Assembly (NCBI GenBank): GCA_002315995.1
Contig: DCHN01000037.1
Span: 38,192-49,420, forward strand
DNA from: Bacteroidales bacterium UBA1751
Lineage (GTDB): Bacteria; Bacteroidota; Bacteroidia; Bacteroidales; UBA932
Length of the DNA: 11,229 nt
Direction of reading: 5' to 3'
Shown here one piece after another: positions 1 to 7,278 of the stretch. The notes below the pieces were generated by a model. The model worked only from the letters and a program-made list of their open reading frames with translations. It was not told where the DNA came from and did not search any database. A program made the position numbers and the translations under genes. Position 1 is the stretch's first letter. Every line of letters starts with the position of its first letter.

Positions 1-48
1 GACCCCAACATTAAAAGTGTTGTGCTCTACCAACTGAGCTAGCGAATC
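1..48 (-). tRNA. tRNA-Lys (anticodon TTT), 5' part, cut by window edge
   Basis: Read on the minus strand, the sequence starts with a seven-base acceptor strand (GATTCGC). It continues with a D-arm (GCTC, loop AGTTGGTA, GAGC), a five-base anticodon stem CAACA/TGTTG and a seven-base loop CTTTTAA. The anticodon TTT lies at bases 13-15, which specifies lysine. The variable region begins (GGGTC), and the T-arm and 3' acceptor strand lie beyond the window edge. Folding and identity are clear from what is present; only the 3' end is missing because of the cut. Confidence 0.95.
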
Positions 49-72
49 AAACCCGTTCCCATATTGGGACTG

Positions 73-103
73 CAAAGGTATATATATTTCCTAAAACTAC
101 AAA
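73..103 (-). promoter_or_regulatory. Promoter of the tRNA-Lys gene (Bacteroidetes type)
   Basis: On the minus strand there is a TTTG box (bases 100-103), a 19-base spacer, then TACCTTTG (bases 73-80). This fits the Bacteroidetes primary sigma consensus of a -33 TTTG and a -7 TAnnTTTG. Transcription would start near base 67, about 20 bases before the tRNA. The spacing equals that of the tRNA promoter at the other end of the window. Confidence 0.8.
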
Positions 104-119
104 TTTTATTTATAGAAGC

Positions 120-149
120 GAGTGTGAAAATTATATTTTTGTTACACTC
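120..149 (-). terminator. Possible weak terminator hairpin after the barrel gene
   Basis: The two arms GAGTGTGA (120-127) and TTACACTC (142-149) can form an eight-pair stem, including one G-T pair, around a 14-base AT-rich loop. The stem touches the stop codon of the outer-membrane protein gene. The bases that follow on the minus strand are AT-rich but lack a clean run of T, so it may only weaken read-through into the tRNA-Lys gene. Confidence 0.3.
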
Positions 150-649
150 TAGAAGCAATACCTTACACCAAGTGCAAAGCCATACCAAGTTGCCTTGTTC
201 TCCTGCATGAAATAGAATACAGGCCTGTAATCGAGAGAGACCAAAATAGGTACTCTGCCAAATGTATATTCAAGACCTATTTGAGGAGATATACCCATAC
301 TCAATCCTTTATGAGACTTGAAGTTTGTCATATGTCCACTGCCCCAGTTTCCAATTTCTATACCTGCTCCCGGATACCACTGTAGTGTACCGGCATTATT
401 GGTAGGAATCTGAATCATCCACTGGTAAATTGCCTGGAAACTGAAATCGTTGCTTCCCTCATATTTGCTTATTCCAGCAGTACCCTCAATTCTTCCTGAA
501 GGAAGTACGTATCTCTGGTAAGAGAGCTCATATGTACTGTGCAGGCCAACCCTCACACCGGCCGCATTTTCATATCCATTTCCAACCTGCGCCATTCCAA
601 TGGTTGTAAAGGCAAAAAGTGCCACAACTGCAAAAAAGATCCGTTTCAT
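149..649 (-). CDS. Small outer-membrane beta-barrel protein
   Basis: This is a 166-residue predicted outer-membrane protein of unknown function. Residues 1-20 form a typical signal peptide: Lys-Arg, a hydrophobic core, then GMA before Gln21, a likely signal peptidase I site. The mature part has alternating polar and hydrophobic stretches rich in Gly, Tyr and Trp. It includes a WYPGAGIEIG stretch (91-100) and a QIGLEYTFGRVPILVSLDYRP stretch starting at residue 123. It ends in an aromatic strand with a C-terminal Phe, the usual outer-membrane insertion signal. It resembles the small barrel proteins common in Bacteroidales that have a YQW strand, a GPGA-like turn and a LSLDYRP strand. It sits 72 bases downstream of cca on the same strand and has its own -7-like site. 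The family placement is from recollection; no ligand or enzymatic role can be read from the sequence. Confidence 0.8.
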   Translation of the reverse strand: MKRIFFAVVALFAFTTIGMAQVGNGYENAAGVRVGLHSTYELSYQRYVLPSGRIEGTAGISKYEGSNDFSFQAIYQWMIQIPTNNAGTLQWYPGAGIEIGNWGSGHMTNFKSHKGLSMGISPQIGLEYTFGRVPILVSLDYRPVFYFMQENKATWYGFALGVRYCF

Positions 650-672
650 ATCTGTTCAATTTATTTATTCCA

Positions 673-680
673 CAAATTTA
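673..680 (-). promoter_or_regulatory. Candidate -7 element for the barrel protein gene
   Basis: On the minus strand the site reads TAAATTTG, matching TAnnTTTG, about 24 bases before the ATG. No convincing TTTG -33 box lies 19-20 bases upstream. The region is AT-rich, so a chance match is possible. If real, the barrel gene can be transcribed separately from cca. Confidence 0.4.
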
Positions 681-721
681 TAAAAATCTATAATAAACAC
701 ATTCACCGGCCACTGAAAATT

Positions 722-2176
722 TCACGAACGAGCATCATCTTCAGAAAGAGATACAGGCCTGAGACCAAGTTCAGCCCCCTTCTCCTCCATAAGAACAAAT
801 GCCTGATCAAAGTTGTTTTCAATGCGCCCGTCAAGAATAGCCTCCTTCACATACTCCTTTATCTGCCCTATGGCATTGCACGGTGGAATTCCGAAATGTT
901 TCATAACCAACTCTCCGTCTATAGGGTTCTTGAAGTTTCTTATGGCATCCTTTGCCTCCACCTCAACAAGCTTCTCCTTCACCAACTTATAATTCTCCTT
1001 GTGCCTGCGCACGACATTATCACGTTTTGAAGTAATGTCGGCATTGCAGAGAATCATCAAATCATCAATATCATCTCCTGCATCAAACAGAAGACGGCGA
1101 ACAGCAGAATCGGTAACAATGTCATCAACCAAGGCAATAGGGCGCAGATGCAGCCCAACCAGTTTCTGCACATATTTCATTTTCTCATTTAGAGGCATCT
1201 TCAACTGCTTGAATATCTGAGGAACCATTCTTGCACCAATGAAATCGTGAGCATGGAAAGACCACCCCGCCTTCTGGTCGAACTTCTTTGTAGCAGGTTT
1301 ACCCACATCGTGCAAAAGCGCCGCCCAACGCAACCAGAGATTCGATTCCCTGCCCATTTCCAACTCCATTGCAGCAACATTGTCAAGCACCTTCAAGGTA
1401 TGGGAGAAATTCTCCTTGTGTCCCTTCCCATCTTGAGTCTCCACCCCTTTGAGTGCCGAGAGCTGAGGAAGAAATTTTTCAAGCAGACCAGTCTGTTCAA
1501 GGAGATAGAACCCTGTGGAAGGAGTCTTTGAGAGAAGAATCTTGGCAAGTTCATCCGCTATTCTCTCCCTGCTCAAAATATCCAGACGTCCGACATTGCG
1601 CTTTATTGATTCAAGAGACTCAGGAACGATTCTAAAACCCAGTTGAGTGGCGAATCTCACAGCACGTATCATACGCAGAGGGTCATCGGAATATGTAGTA
1701 TCGGGGTCAAGCGGAGTTCTTATAATTCCGTTCTTCAAATCAGACATACCTCCAAATGGATCTACAAGCGCTCCATAATCCTCCCTCTGTAGGCTGAAAG
1801 CCATTGCATTAATTGTAAAATCCCTTCTGCACTGATCCTCCTCCAATGTACCATCCTCAACAACAGGATTCCTGGACTCCCTGTGGTACGACTCCTTGCG
1901 TGCACCCACAAACTCAATCTCCATTCCCTTGTATTTGAACATTGCCGTACCGAAATTCCTGTAAACCGCAAGATTGGCCTTTACCCTCCTGCTCACCACC
2001 GTTGCCAACTCTATTCCGCTCCCCTCAACAACAATATCAATATCGTTGCAAGGCCTTCCAAGAAAACAATCACGGACAAACCCTCCAATGGTGAAGCATC
2101 TCACACCAAGTTCAGCGGCCGCATCCGACACTATTCCAAAAATAGGATGTTCAAGATATTGTGAATACACCTTCAT
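722..2176 (-). CDS. cca: CCA-adding tRNA nucleotidyltransferase with HD domain
   Basis: This 484-residue enzyme would add or repair the 3'-terminal CCA of tRNAs in the cytoplasm, using CTP and ATP. The N-terminal class II nucleotidyltransferase head has the GGFVRD motif (31-36) and the metal-binding DID (Asp45, Asp47). It is followed by RRDFTINAMA (118-127), DDPLRMIRAVRFA (164-176), which carries the base-selection region, and the RERIADE motif (203-209). A C-terminal HD domain follows, with the His289-Asp290 pair in LLHDVGKP. This arrangement is usual for bacterial enzymes annotated as CCA or HD-domain tRNA nucleotidyltransferases; motifs alone do not exclude poly(A) polymerase or a partial CC- or A-adding enzyme. 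The gene starts 21 bases after the HsdR-N-like gene and is probably co-transcribed with it. The ATG at 2174-2176 gives a natural N terminus; no Shine-Dalgarno sequence is evident. Confidence 0.93.
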   Translation of the reverse strand: MKVYSQYLEHPIFGIVSDAAAELGVRCFTIGGFVRDCFLGRPCNDIDIVVEGSGIELATVVSRRVKANLAVYRNFGTAMFKYKGMEIEFVGARKESYHRESRNPVVEDGTLEEDQCRRDFTINAMAFSLQREDYGALVDPFGGMSDLKNGIIRTPLDPDTTYSDDPLRMIRAVRFATQLGFRIVPESLESIKRNVGRLDILSRERIADELAKILLSKTPSTGFYLLEQTGLLEKFLPQLSALKGVETQDGKGHKENFSHTLKVLDNVAAMELEMGRESNLWLRWAALLHDVGKPATKKFDQKAGWSFHAHDFIGARMVPQIFKQLKMPLNEKMKYVQKLVGLHLRPIALVDDIVTDSAVRRLLFDAGDDIDDLMILCNADITSKRDNVVRRHKENYKLVKEKLVEVEAKDAIRNFKNPIDGELVMKHFGIPPCNAIGQIKEYVKEAILDGRIENNFDQAFVLMEEKGAELGLRPVSLSEDDARS

Positions 2177-2197
2177 AAATTCTCCTCAAAAACCAGA

Positions 2198-2638
2198 TTA
2201 TAAAGCTCCATTTTCTTCACACAGATTATTGTATGAAGGAATGGAATCAAGCATTTTGGCCGACGCTCCATTACTGTAATCCAAAGCAAAGGCAAAAGTG
2301 GCCGAACCGTTTGTAATAACAACCACCCTGACACCCATAACACTGTTGTATTCCAGAGCCTGCCTGATTGTTTTCTGCGCCACCTCCGCATCCAGAAGAT
2401 TCACATCCTGCGATTTGCACTCCACAATCATGACCGGTTTCAGTTCTCTGTTAAAGACCACAATATCTGCCCTTCTCTTAAGACCATTCAACTCCATTGA
2501 ATACTCGCTTGCCATGTGGCTTTGTGGGAACTCCCTCTGCTGAGTAAGGAAACGAATAAAGAGTTGCCTTACAGCCTCTTCGGGAGTCATTGCAACATAC
2601 TTCCCCCTCAACGGGTCAAATATCCTGTTTTCAGCCAT
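2198..2638 (-). CDS. Stand-alone HsdR-N-like / PD-(D/E)XK-type protein
   Basis: This 146-residue protein resembles the N-terminal nuclease domain of type I restriction enzyme R subunits (HSDR_N_2-like), but without any helicase or methylase partner. Visible nuclease-fold residues are Glu45, Asp58 in KRRADIVVF, and Glu73-Cys-Lys75 in MIVECKS. Gln93 lies in a following helix, so the D...ExK core is intact. No signal peptide or membrane segment is seen. No hsdM or hsdS gene is nearby, so a restriction system is not supported. It is the first gene of the unit leading to cca and is divergent from holA, an arrangement I recall from other Bacteroidales. This hints at DNA or tRNA housekeeping, but the function is unknown. 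Starting at the ATG leaves about 18 bases of leader after a TAnnTTTG site. Confidence 0.8.
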   Translation of the reverse strand: MAENRIFDPLRGKYVAMTPEEAVRQLFIRFLTQQREFPQSHMASEYSMELNGLKRRADIVVFNRELKPVMIVECKSQDVNLLDAEVAQKTIRQALEYNSVMGVRVVVITNGSATFAFALDYSNGASAKMLDSIPSYNNLCEENGAL

Positions 2639-2661
2639 TGCTCACTAAATCTAACAAACTC

Positions 2662-2669
2662 CAAAGATA
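2662..2669 (-). promoter_or_regulatory. -7 element for the HsdR-N-like/cca unit
   Basis: The minus strand reads TATCTTTG, an exact match to TAnnTTTG, 23 bases before the ATG at 2638. This is a normal distance for a short leader. A clear -33 TTTG at 19-20 bases was not found, so this rests on the -7 match and its position in the divergent intergenic region. Confidence 0.55.
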
Positions 2670-2707
2670 CAAATAATGTTGCTGGTTTTCATTATGAGTA
2701 AATTTGT

Positions 2708-2715
2708 TATTTTTG
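2708..2715 (+). promoter_or_regulatory. -7 element for holA
   Basis: The sequence TATTTTTG matches TAnnTTTG and lies 27 bases before the holA ATG. Upstream at the expected distance there is only a T-rich stretch (GGTTTTC around 2684-2690) rather than a full TTTG box. Together with the minus-strand site at 2662-2669 it makes a compact divergent promoter region. Confidence 0.55.
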
Positions 2716-2742
2716 TAAGCAGAACCTTGTTGAAGAGCAATT

Positions 2743-3801
2743 ATGGCCAAGAAACAGCAATCAGACAGCGCAGAGAGATTCAGAGAACTCAAGGAGCAGA
2801 TTCTCGCAGGCAATTTCCAGCAGGTATATGTATTTATGGGAGAAGAGCCATACTATTGTGACCTGCTTGAAGATATGTTGTGCCAGCACGTACTCGCTCC
2901 CGAAGAGAAGGATTTCAATCTATCCATCTTCTATGCATCAGACGTAAAGGCTGATACTGTTGTTGAAACGGCACGGCGCTACCCCGTATTTGCACAGAGG
3001 CAACTGGTCATACTGCGTGAAGCGCAGCTTTTGAGGAGTCTGGAGCCATTTGAGAAGTATTTGGAAAGTCCGGCACCGGAAACCGTTCTGCTCATAAGCT
3101 TCACCGGAAAAAGCGTTGACAAGCGCACCACCTTCTACAAGAATCTGGGCAAGAGCGGCATTGAGGTGTTCGAATCGAACGAAGTGAAGTTGGAGCAGAT
3201 GTGGAAATGGATAAGCACATACCTTGCCGATAGAGGTTTCTCCATTCAACCACAAGCCGCTGCGCTAATATCGGAGAGCGTAGGAAACAATCTCCGACGC
3301 ACAGCCCTGGAACTTGACAAGCTTATTCAGGCCCTTCCTGAAGGGTGCAAGGATATTGACATGAAGTGCGTTGAGGATAACATTGGAATAAGCAGGGAGT
3401 TCTCGGCATTCGAACTTACCTCGGCCATATTCACAATGGAGAAGGAGAAGGCATATAGAATAGCGCACCATCTTGGTCAGAATCCAAAACAATATCCTAT
3501 TCAACTCATTCTTGGAGCACTCTTCTACAGTTTTTCAAAGCTTCTTAGCGCATACGCATATTATTCTCAGGAGAAGATATCTCCAAAGAATGCAGCAATA
3601 AAATCAGGTGTTCCAATGTTCAGGACATCTGAATTCGAGGCTGCAATGCGCAACTACTCATTCGGCAAAGCAATTGGAATGATCACTTTCCTCAGGGAGT
3701 GCGATTTCAAGAGCAAGAGCAATGAGGGAGGAGGAGCAACACAAGAGGAGCTCCTTATGGAACTCCTCTCAAAAATATTTGCACCTAAAGGCGGCAAATA
3801 A
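2743..3801 (+). CDS. holA: DNA polymerase III subunit delta
   Basis: This 352-residue protein is predicted to be the clamp-loader subunit that opens the beta sliding clamp ring for loading onto primed DNA. The N-terminal part has the family's typical opening, a beta strand followed by FMGEEPYY (31-38) and a helix. A domain I region follows with RQLVILREAQ (86-95) and ETVLLISF (113-120). A helical domain with SESVGNNLRRTALELDKL (177-194) matches the conserved delta segment that ends in a helix contacting other loader subunits. The C-terminal helical collar domain includes QYPIQLILGALFYSF (250-264). The length is normal for delta (about 340 residues). The start at 2743 is preceded by no strong Shine-Dalgarno sequence. 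It is divergent from the HsdR-N-like gene and convergent with nadE, with 15 bases between stop codons and no terminator visible there. An isolated single-gene unit is likely. Confidence 0.92.
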   Translation: MAKKQQSDSAERFRELKEQILAGNFQQVYVFMGEEPYYCDLLEDMLCQHVLAPEEKDFNLSIFYASDVKADTVVETARRYPVFAQRQLVILREAQLLRSLEPFEKYLESPAPETVLLISFTGKSVDKRTTFYKNLGKSGIEVFESNEVKLEQMWKWISTYLADRGFSIQPQAAALISESVGNNLRRTALELDKLIQALPEGCKDIDMKCVEDNIGISREFSAFELTSAIFTMEKEKAYRIAHHLGQNPKQYPIQLILGALFYSFSKLLSAYAYYSQEKISPKNAAIKSGVPMFRTSEFEAAMRNYSFGKAIGMITFLRECDFKSKSNEGGGATQEELLMELLSKIFAPKGGK

Positions 3802-3816
3802 AAATCTTTTCAACAT

Positions 3817-5865
3817 CTATCGCCAGAGTGTGGCATCAGCATCAGACGGCATTACAAGGCCTCCTCTAGGGCCAAGGGCAACCGAACCCACTGCCGCTCC
3901 ATCGGCGCTGCAGCTTCTCTTGTACTGCTGGGCAAAGAACCTTCTGAGGAATGTAGCAAGCCACTTCTCAATTGTCTGGGCATCATACTTTGAAACATAC
4001 TGACTGCTCGATGCATTATCACAAGATGGCATATCATCATCTGAAGGCATGTCATCGCTCGATGGCATATCATCATCCTCAACTGGGCACTGGTAAATGA
4101 AGGCCTGACGGGCAAGGAATGCTATTTTTTCGCGCGAAGCACCAAAACGTACGAAATGGTAAAGGAAGAAATCGTGCAATTCGTATGGTCCCACAAGATC
4201 CTCTGTTTTCTGCTTTATTTCACCATTCTCGTTGGCAGGTGTAAGTTCAGGGCTTATTGGAGTCTCCACAATGTCTGCCAGTGCCGCACCGCATTCAGGA
4301 TCGTACTCAGCGCTGCCTTCAAGGTTCATCTGCTGCGAAATCCATGTCACCACAACCTGCACAAGGGTCTTAGGTATTGTGCAGTTAGGGTTGTACATGC
4401 TCATATGGTCACCGTTGTATGTAGCCCAGCCCAGCGCAATCTCCGACATATCCCCTGTTCCTATTACCATTCCGTTTATCTGGTTGGCAATATCCATAAG
4501 AATCTGTGTACGCTCGCGCGCCTGGGAGTTCTCATATACAACATTATGGTTCTCAATATCGTGCTCAATATCCTCAAAATGCTGTTTCACAGCCTCCCTT
4601 ATTGGAATCTCGCGCAGAGTGCAGCCAAGTCGTGAAATAAGGGTGAGTGCATTGTTATATGTTCGGTCGGTTGTTCCGAATCCAGGCATTGTAACTGCTA
4701 TTATGCCGCTGCGTGGAATACCCAGCTCATCAAAGGCCTTTACTGTTACAAGAAGAGCAAGGGTAGAATCAAGGCCACCGGATATTCCTATTGCAACACT
4801 GCTGCAATGCGTATGGTCAAGACGTCTTACAACTCCCATTACCTGAGTGCGGAATATTTCACTGCACCTGCTGCTGAGCTTCTCATCAGAAGGAATGAAA
4901 GGATGGGGATCTATCCAACGCTGAAGTGCATACGAATCATCATTGCTCTCCTCTTCACCACTCTCTTCAACAAAAATAGAGAGCGGTTCCTGTGGTTCCA
5001 CATAAGCGTTGGAGAAGGAGGCGGAATTCATTCTATTGTGCCTGAGGTTGAGAATATCAATGTCATTAACAACAAGTTGCGATGAAATTGTGAGTCTCTC
5101 GCCCTCACAGAGGATTTTGCCATTCTCAGCAACAACAGCTGTAGATGCATAGACGTGGTCGGTAGTGCTCTCGCCATACCCGGCCCCGGCATTTACATAG
5201 GCGCATATATACTTCGCACTGGTTGCAGAGATTCCGCATAAAATTGCCTCGTATCCTCCCACCATTTGAGCATAGCAGGAAGGGTTGAGAATAATTGTTG
5301 CGCCTGCAAGGGCCATTGATGCCCCGGGAGATGCTACAGCCTGCGCATCTGTTCCAATTTCAATGGCAAACTCAGCCGAAGGATTGCCTATTGATGTAAG
5401 TTTGAATATTGGATTTGCACAGATGTTTACGGGAACCGAGTCAAAAAGTGTTATCTGGTCAACCTTGAGTGCAGATGCCGGAGAAAACCATCTTGACATT
5501 GAAGAGTCTATTATGTTCTTCACGGCAATTCCAACTATTTCACCGCCATACAATACAGCTACGGCATCAAAGAGGTTGCACCCTACTCTGAGGGGAAGGC
5601 CCACAACAACTGTTGTCTTGATATTTTCGGTAAAATATACAAGTTTCTGCAGTGCCTCAAGCGATGCCTGGGCAAGAGTGCTGTGCTGGAATAGATCGCC
5701 ACAACTGCACCCGGTGAGCGAGAGCTCAGGGAACAGCAGAATATCGCACCTCTCTTCTGATGCCTCCTCTATGAGGGCCTCTATTCTCTTCTCATTCTCA
5801 AGAGGATTGGCCAGCGCAACAACCGGCACTGCGGCGGCAACCCTCACAAATCCGAATCTGTTCAT
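3817..5865 (-). CDS. nadE: NAD+ synthetase, glutaminase-domain type, probable inactive glutaminase site
   Basis: This 682-residue protein would make NAD+ from deamido-NAD+, ATP and an ammonia source, the last step of NAD synthesis. Residues 1-300 are a nitrilase-like glutaminase domain. Residues 315-682 are the synthetase domain with the PP-loop SGGLDS (362-367), PGFGTTDRTYNNA (394-406), YENSQARERTQILMDIAN (444-461), GTGDMSE (469-475), NGDHMSM (484-490) and KQKTEDLVGPYELHDFF (551-567). The glutaminase Glu47 (FPEL) and Lys116 remain. However, where the family has EICEDLW, this protein has EIGTDAQ, placing Gly171 at the catalytic Cys. The loop between Lys116 and RWF (125-127) is about four residues shorter and lacks the YxEFYE residues. 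It may therefore depend on free ammonia. It also has an acidic repeat insertion at 596-615. It is the last gene of the priA-side run, 27 bases after the reductase stop. Confidence 0.9.
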   Translation of the reverse strand: MNRFGFVRVAAAVPVVALANPLENEKRIEALIEEASEERCDILLFPELSLTGCSCGDLFQHSTLAQASLEALQKLVYFTENIKTTVVVGLPLRVGCNLFDAVAVLYGGEIVGIAVKNIIDSSMSRWFSPASALKVDQITLFDSVPVNICANPIFKLTSIGNPSAEFAIEIGTDAQAVASPGASMALAGATIILNPSCYAQMVGGYEAILCGISATSAKYICAYVNAGAGYGESTTDHVYASTAVVAENGKILCEGERLTISSQLVVNDIDILNLRHNRMNSASFSNAYVEPQEPLSIFVEESGEEESNDDSYALQRWIDPHPFIPSDEKLSSRCSEIFRTQVMGVVRRLDHTHCSSVAIGISGGLDSTLALLVTVKAFDELGIPRSGIIAVTMPGFGTTDRTYNNALTLISRLGCTLREIPIREAVKQHFEDIEHDIENHNVVYENSQARERTQILMDIANQINGMVIGTGDMSEIALGWATYNGDHMSMYNPNCTIPKTLVQVVVTWISQQMNLEGSAEYDPECGAALADIVETPISPELTPANENGEIKQKTEDLVGPYELHDFFLYHFVRFGASREKIAFLARQAFIYQCPVEDDDMPSSDDMPSDDDMPSCDNASSSQYVSKYDAQTIEKWLATFLRRFFAQQYKRSCSADGAAVGSVALGPRGGLVMPSDADATLWR
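4025..4078 (-). repeat. Three 18-bp tandem repeats inside nadE
   Basis: Three head-to-tail 18-base units lie at 4025-4042, 4043-4060 and 4061-4078. The first and third share 17 identical bases (GATGGCATATCATCATC) and the middle one has diverged. In the nadE frame they encode a hexapeptide repeat of the form S-x-D-D-M-P around residues 596-614. The period is a multiple of three, so the copy number could change without a frameshift. The repeat sits in a longer acidic and serine-rich insertion before the final conserved helix (DAQTIEKWL). Confidence 0.9.
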
Positions 5866-5892
5866 TTCTAATAATCTATGGCAAGTGAAAAG

Positions 5893-7278
5893 TTATAATT
5901 CAAGTCCCTGTTTCAATTTTTCAACAAAGGCATCAATTTCACCCATGCGTTTTGGAATGTTGATTTTCTGCGGGCACTTTGTCATACAGAGAGCGCATGT
6001 AATGCAGTGGTTGGCCTGACGCACACTTGGAACAGCCCTGTCGTAGCCAACAAGGAATGCGCGGCGTGCCTTTCTATACTCAGGATCCGCTTTGCTGCTT
6101 ACCACCATACCTTCATTAACACACTTGTTGTAGTGGGCAAAGATACCTGGGATATCCAGGCCATAAGGGCAAGGCATACAATATGTACAATTGGTACAAG
6201 GGATGGTTGGGTAGCTTGAGTATATCTTTGCAACCTCATCCAGAAGTTTGAATTCATCCTCAGAAAGGGCTTCAAACCTGTTGTATGTTCTAAGATTATC
6301 CTGAAGGTGGTCCAGATATGTCATACCGCTGAGCACCGTAAGCACCTGAGGGAAACTTCCGCAGAATCTGAAGGCCCACGATGCAATTGAAGATGAAGGT
6401 TTGCGCTCCATAAGCTTCTGGGCAAGGAAGTCTGGAAGCTTTGAGAGTCCTCCTCCGAGAAGCGGCTCCATAATAATTACCGGTATATTTCTCTGTGCCA
6501 AATCATTGAATAGATTCTTGGCAATGACCTGCTCTTCAGAAGGGTGCTCCCAATCTACATAGTTCATCTGTATCTGAACGAAATCCCAATGCACCTTCTC
6601 GTGGTACTCCATAAGAAGGTCCCAACCCTCCTGGTCTCCATGGAAAGAGAAACCGAGGTGACGGATTACGCCTTTCTCCCTCTGCTGCATAAGCCACTCG
6701 AGGAGTCCGTTGTCAATGAATCTCTTCTTGAAACTCGCTGCGCTGGCAATATTGTGGCAGAGCATATAGTCAATATACGTTGTTTGAAGTCTCTTGAGCG
6801 AGCGCATGAGCATATCCTTGCCCTCCTGAAGAGTATCGTCCTTTGCATAGTTGCTCAACTTTGTAGCCAGGTAATACGACTCCCTCGGATGTCTTGCAAG
6901 GGCAATTCCGGTAGCCTCCTCGCTGAGTCCCTTCAAATACTTAGGGGCGGTATCAAAGTAGTTCACACCATGTTCAATGGCATAATCTACCAGGGCGTTT
7001 ATCTCCTCCTGGTCAAGGGTTTTCTTCTCTCCATTGTCATCAGGTGCCCATGGCCATCTCATACATCCATATCCAAGAAGGCTAACCTTGTCACCTCCCA
7101 AAGATTCAGGTGCGCGGTAAACCATTCCATCTGTTGGAACCTCTCCAAGAGCCTCCTGCGAGAAATCCGCAATCTCCTTCTTTTCCTGTGAAGTTGAACA
7201 TCCGGCCAGCGTTACAGCTGCAACAGAGGCAGCACCGGCTCTCAAAAATGACCTTCTATCTATATTTTTTGTATCCAT
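5893..7278 (-). CDS. Tat-exported lipoprotein aldo/keto reductase with two 4Fe-4S motifs
   Basis: This 461-residue protein combines an aldo/keto reductase barrel with a C-terminal ferredoxin-like part. The N terminus has a twin-arginine motif (RRSFLRAG, 8-15), a hydrophobic stretch, and a lipobox LAGC with Cys27. Export by Tat as a folded, cofactor-loaded lipoprotein is therefore predicted. The reductase tetrad is present: Asp109 and Tyr114 (DTAPKY), Lys140 (LATK) and His175 (LCHN). Cysteines 361, 364, 367, 370 and 425, 428, 431, 435 form two CxxCxxCxxxC(P)-type 4Fe-4S motifs. I chose the ATG at 7276-7278, since an upstream TTG at 7305 would put nine extra residues before a good Tat signal. 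It is 27 bases downstream of the polyferredoxin gene and 27 bases before nadE. The partner may be the polyferredoxin. The substrate is unknown; NADPH is not expected in the periplasm, so electrons may arrive through the clusters. Confidence 0.88.
   Translation of the reverse strand: MDTKNIDRRSFLRAGAASVAAVTLAGCSTSQEKKEIADFSQEALGEVPTDGMVYRAPESLGGDKVSLLGYGCMRWPWAPDDNGEKKTLDQEEINALVDYAIEHGVNYFDTAPKYLKGLSEEATGIALARHPRESYYLATKLSNYAKDDTLQEGKDMLMRSLKRLQTTYIDYMLCHNIASAASFKKRFIDNGLLEWLMQQREKGVIRHLGFSFHGDQEGWDLLMEYHEKVHWDFVQIQMNYVDWEHPSEEQVIAKNLFNDLAQRNIPVIIMEPLLGGGLSKLPDFLAQKLMERKPSSSIASWAFRFCGSFPQVLTVLSGMTYLDHLQDNLRTYNRFEALSEDEFKLLDEVAKIYSSYPTIPCTNCTYCMPCPYGLDIPGIFAHYNKCVNEGMVVSSKADPEYRKARRAFLVGYDRAVPSVRQANHCITCALCMTKCPQKINIPKRMGEIDAFVEKLKQGLEL

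Noticed and set aside
713..723. Small palindrome TGAAAATTTCA at the end of cca as a terminator
   Set aside because: The stem is only five A/T-rich pairs, has almost no loop and overlaps the stop codon; it is too weak to call.
539..1030. A 163-codon plus-strand open frame across the barrel gene and cca
   Set aside because: It overlaps two minus-strand genes with good signal peptide and family motifs, and it crosses their intergenic gap without any sign of its own start signals.
2198..2638. A type I restriction-modification system
   Set aside because: Only the HsdR-N-like domain is present. No helicase, methylase or specificity gene occurs in the window, and the neighbours are housekeeping genes.
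5285..6019. A 244-codon plus-strand open frame
   Set aside because: It lies antisense to nadE and the end of the reductase gene, both with clear family motifs. Its translation shows no recognisable domain, and it is best explained by codon bias of the real genes.
6544..7191. A 215-codon plus-strand open frame
   Set aside because: It is antisense to the aldo/keto reductase, which has an intact catalytic tetrad and cluster motifs; no promoter or family resemblance supports it.
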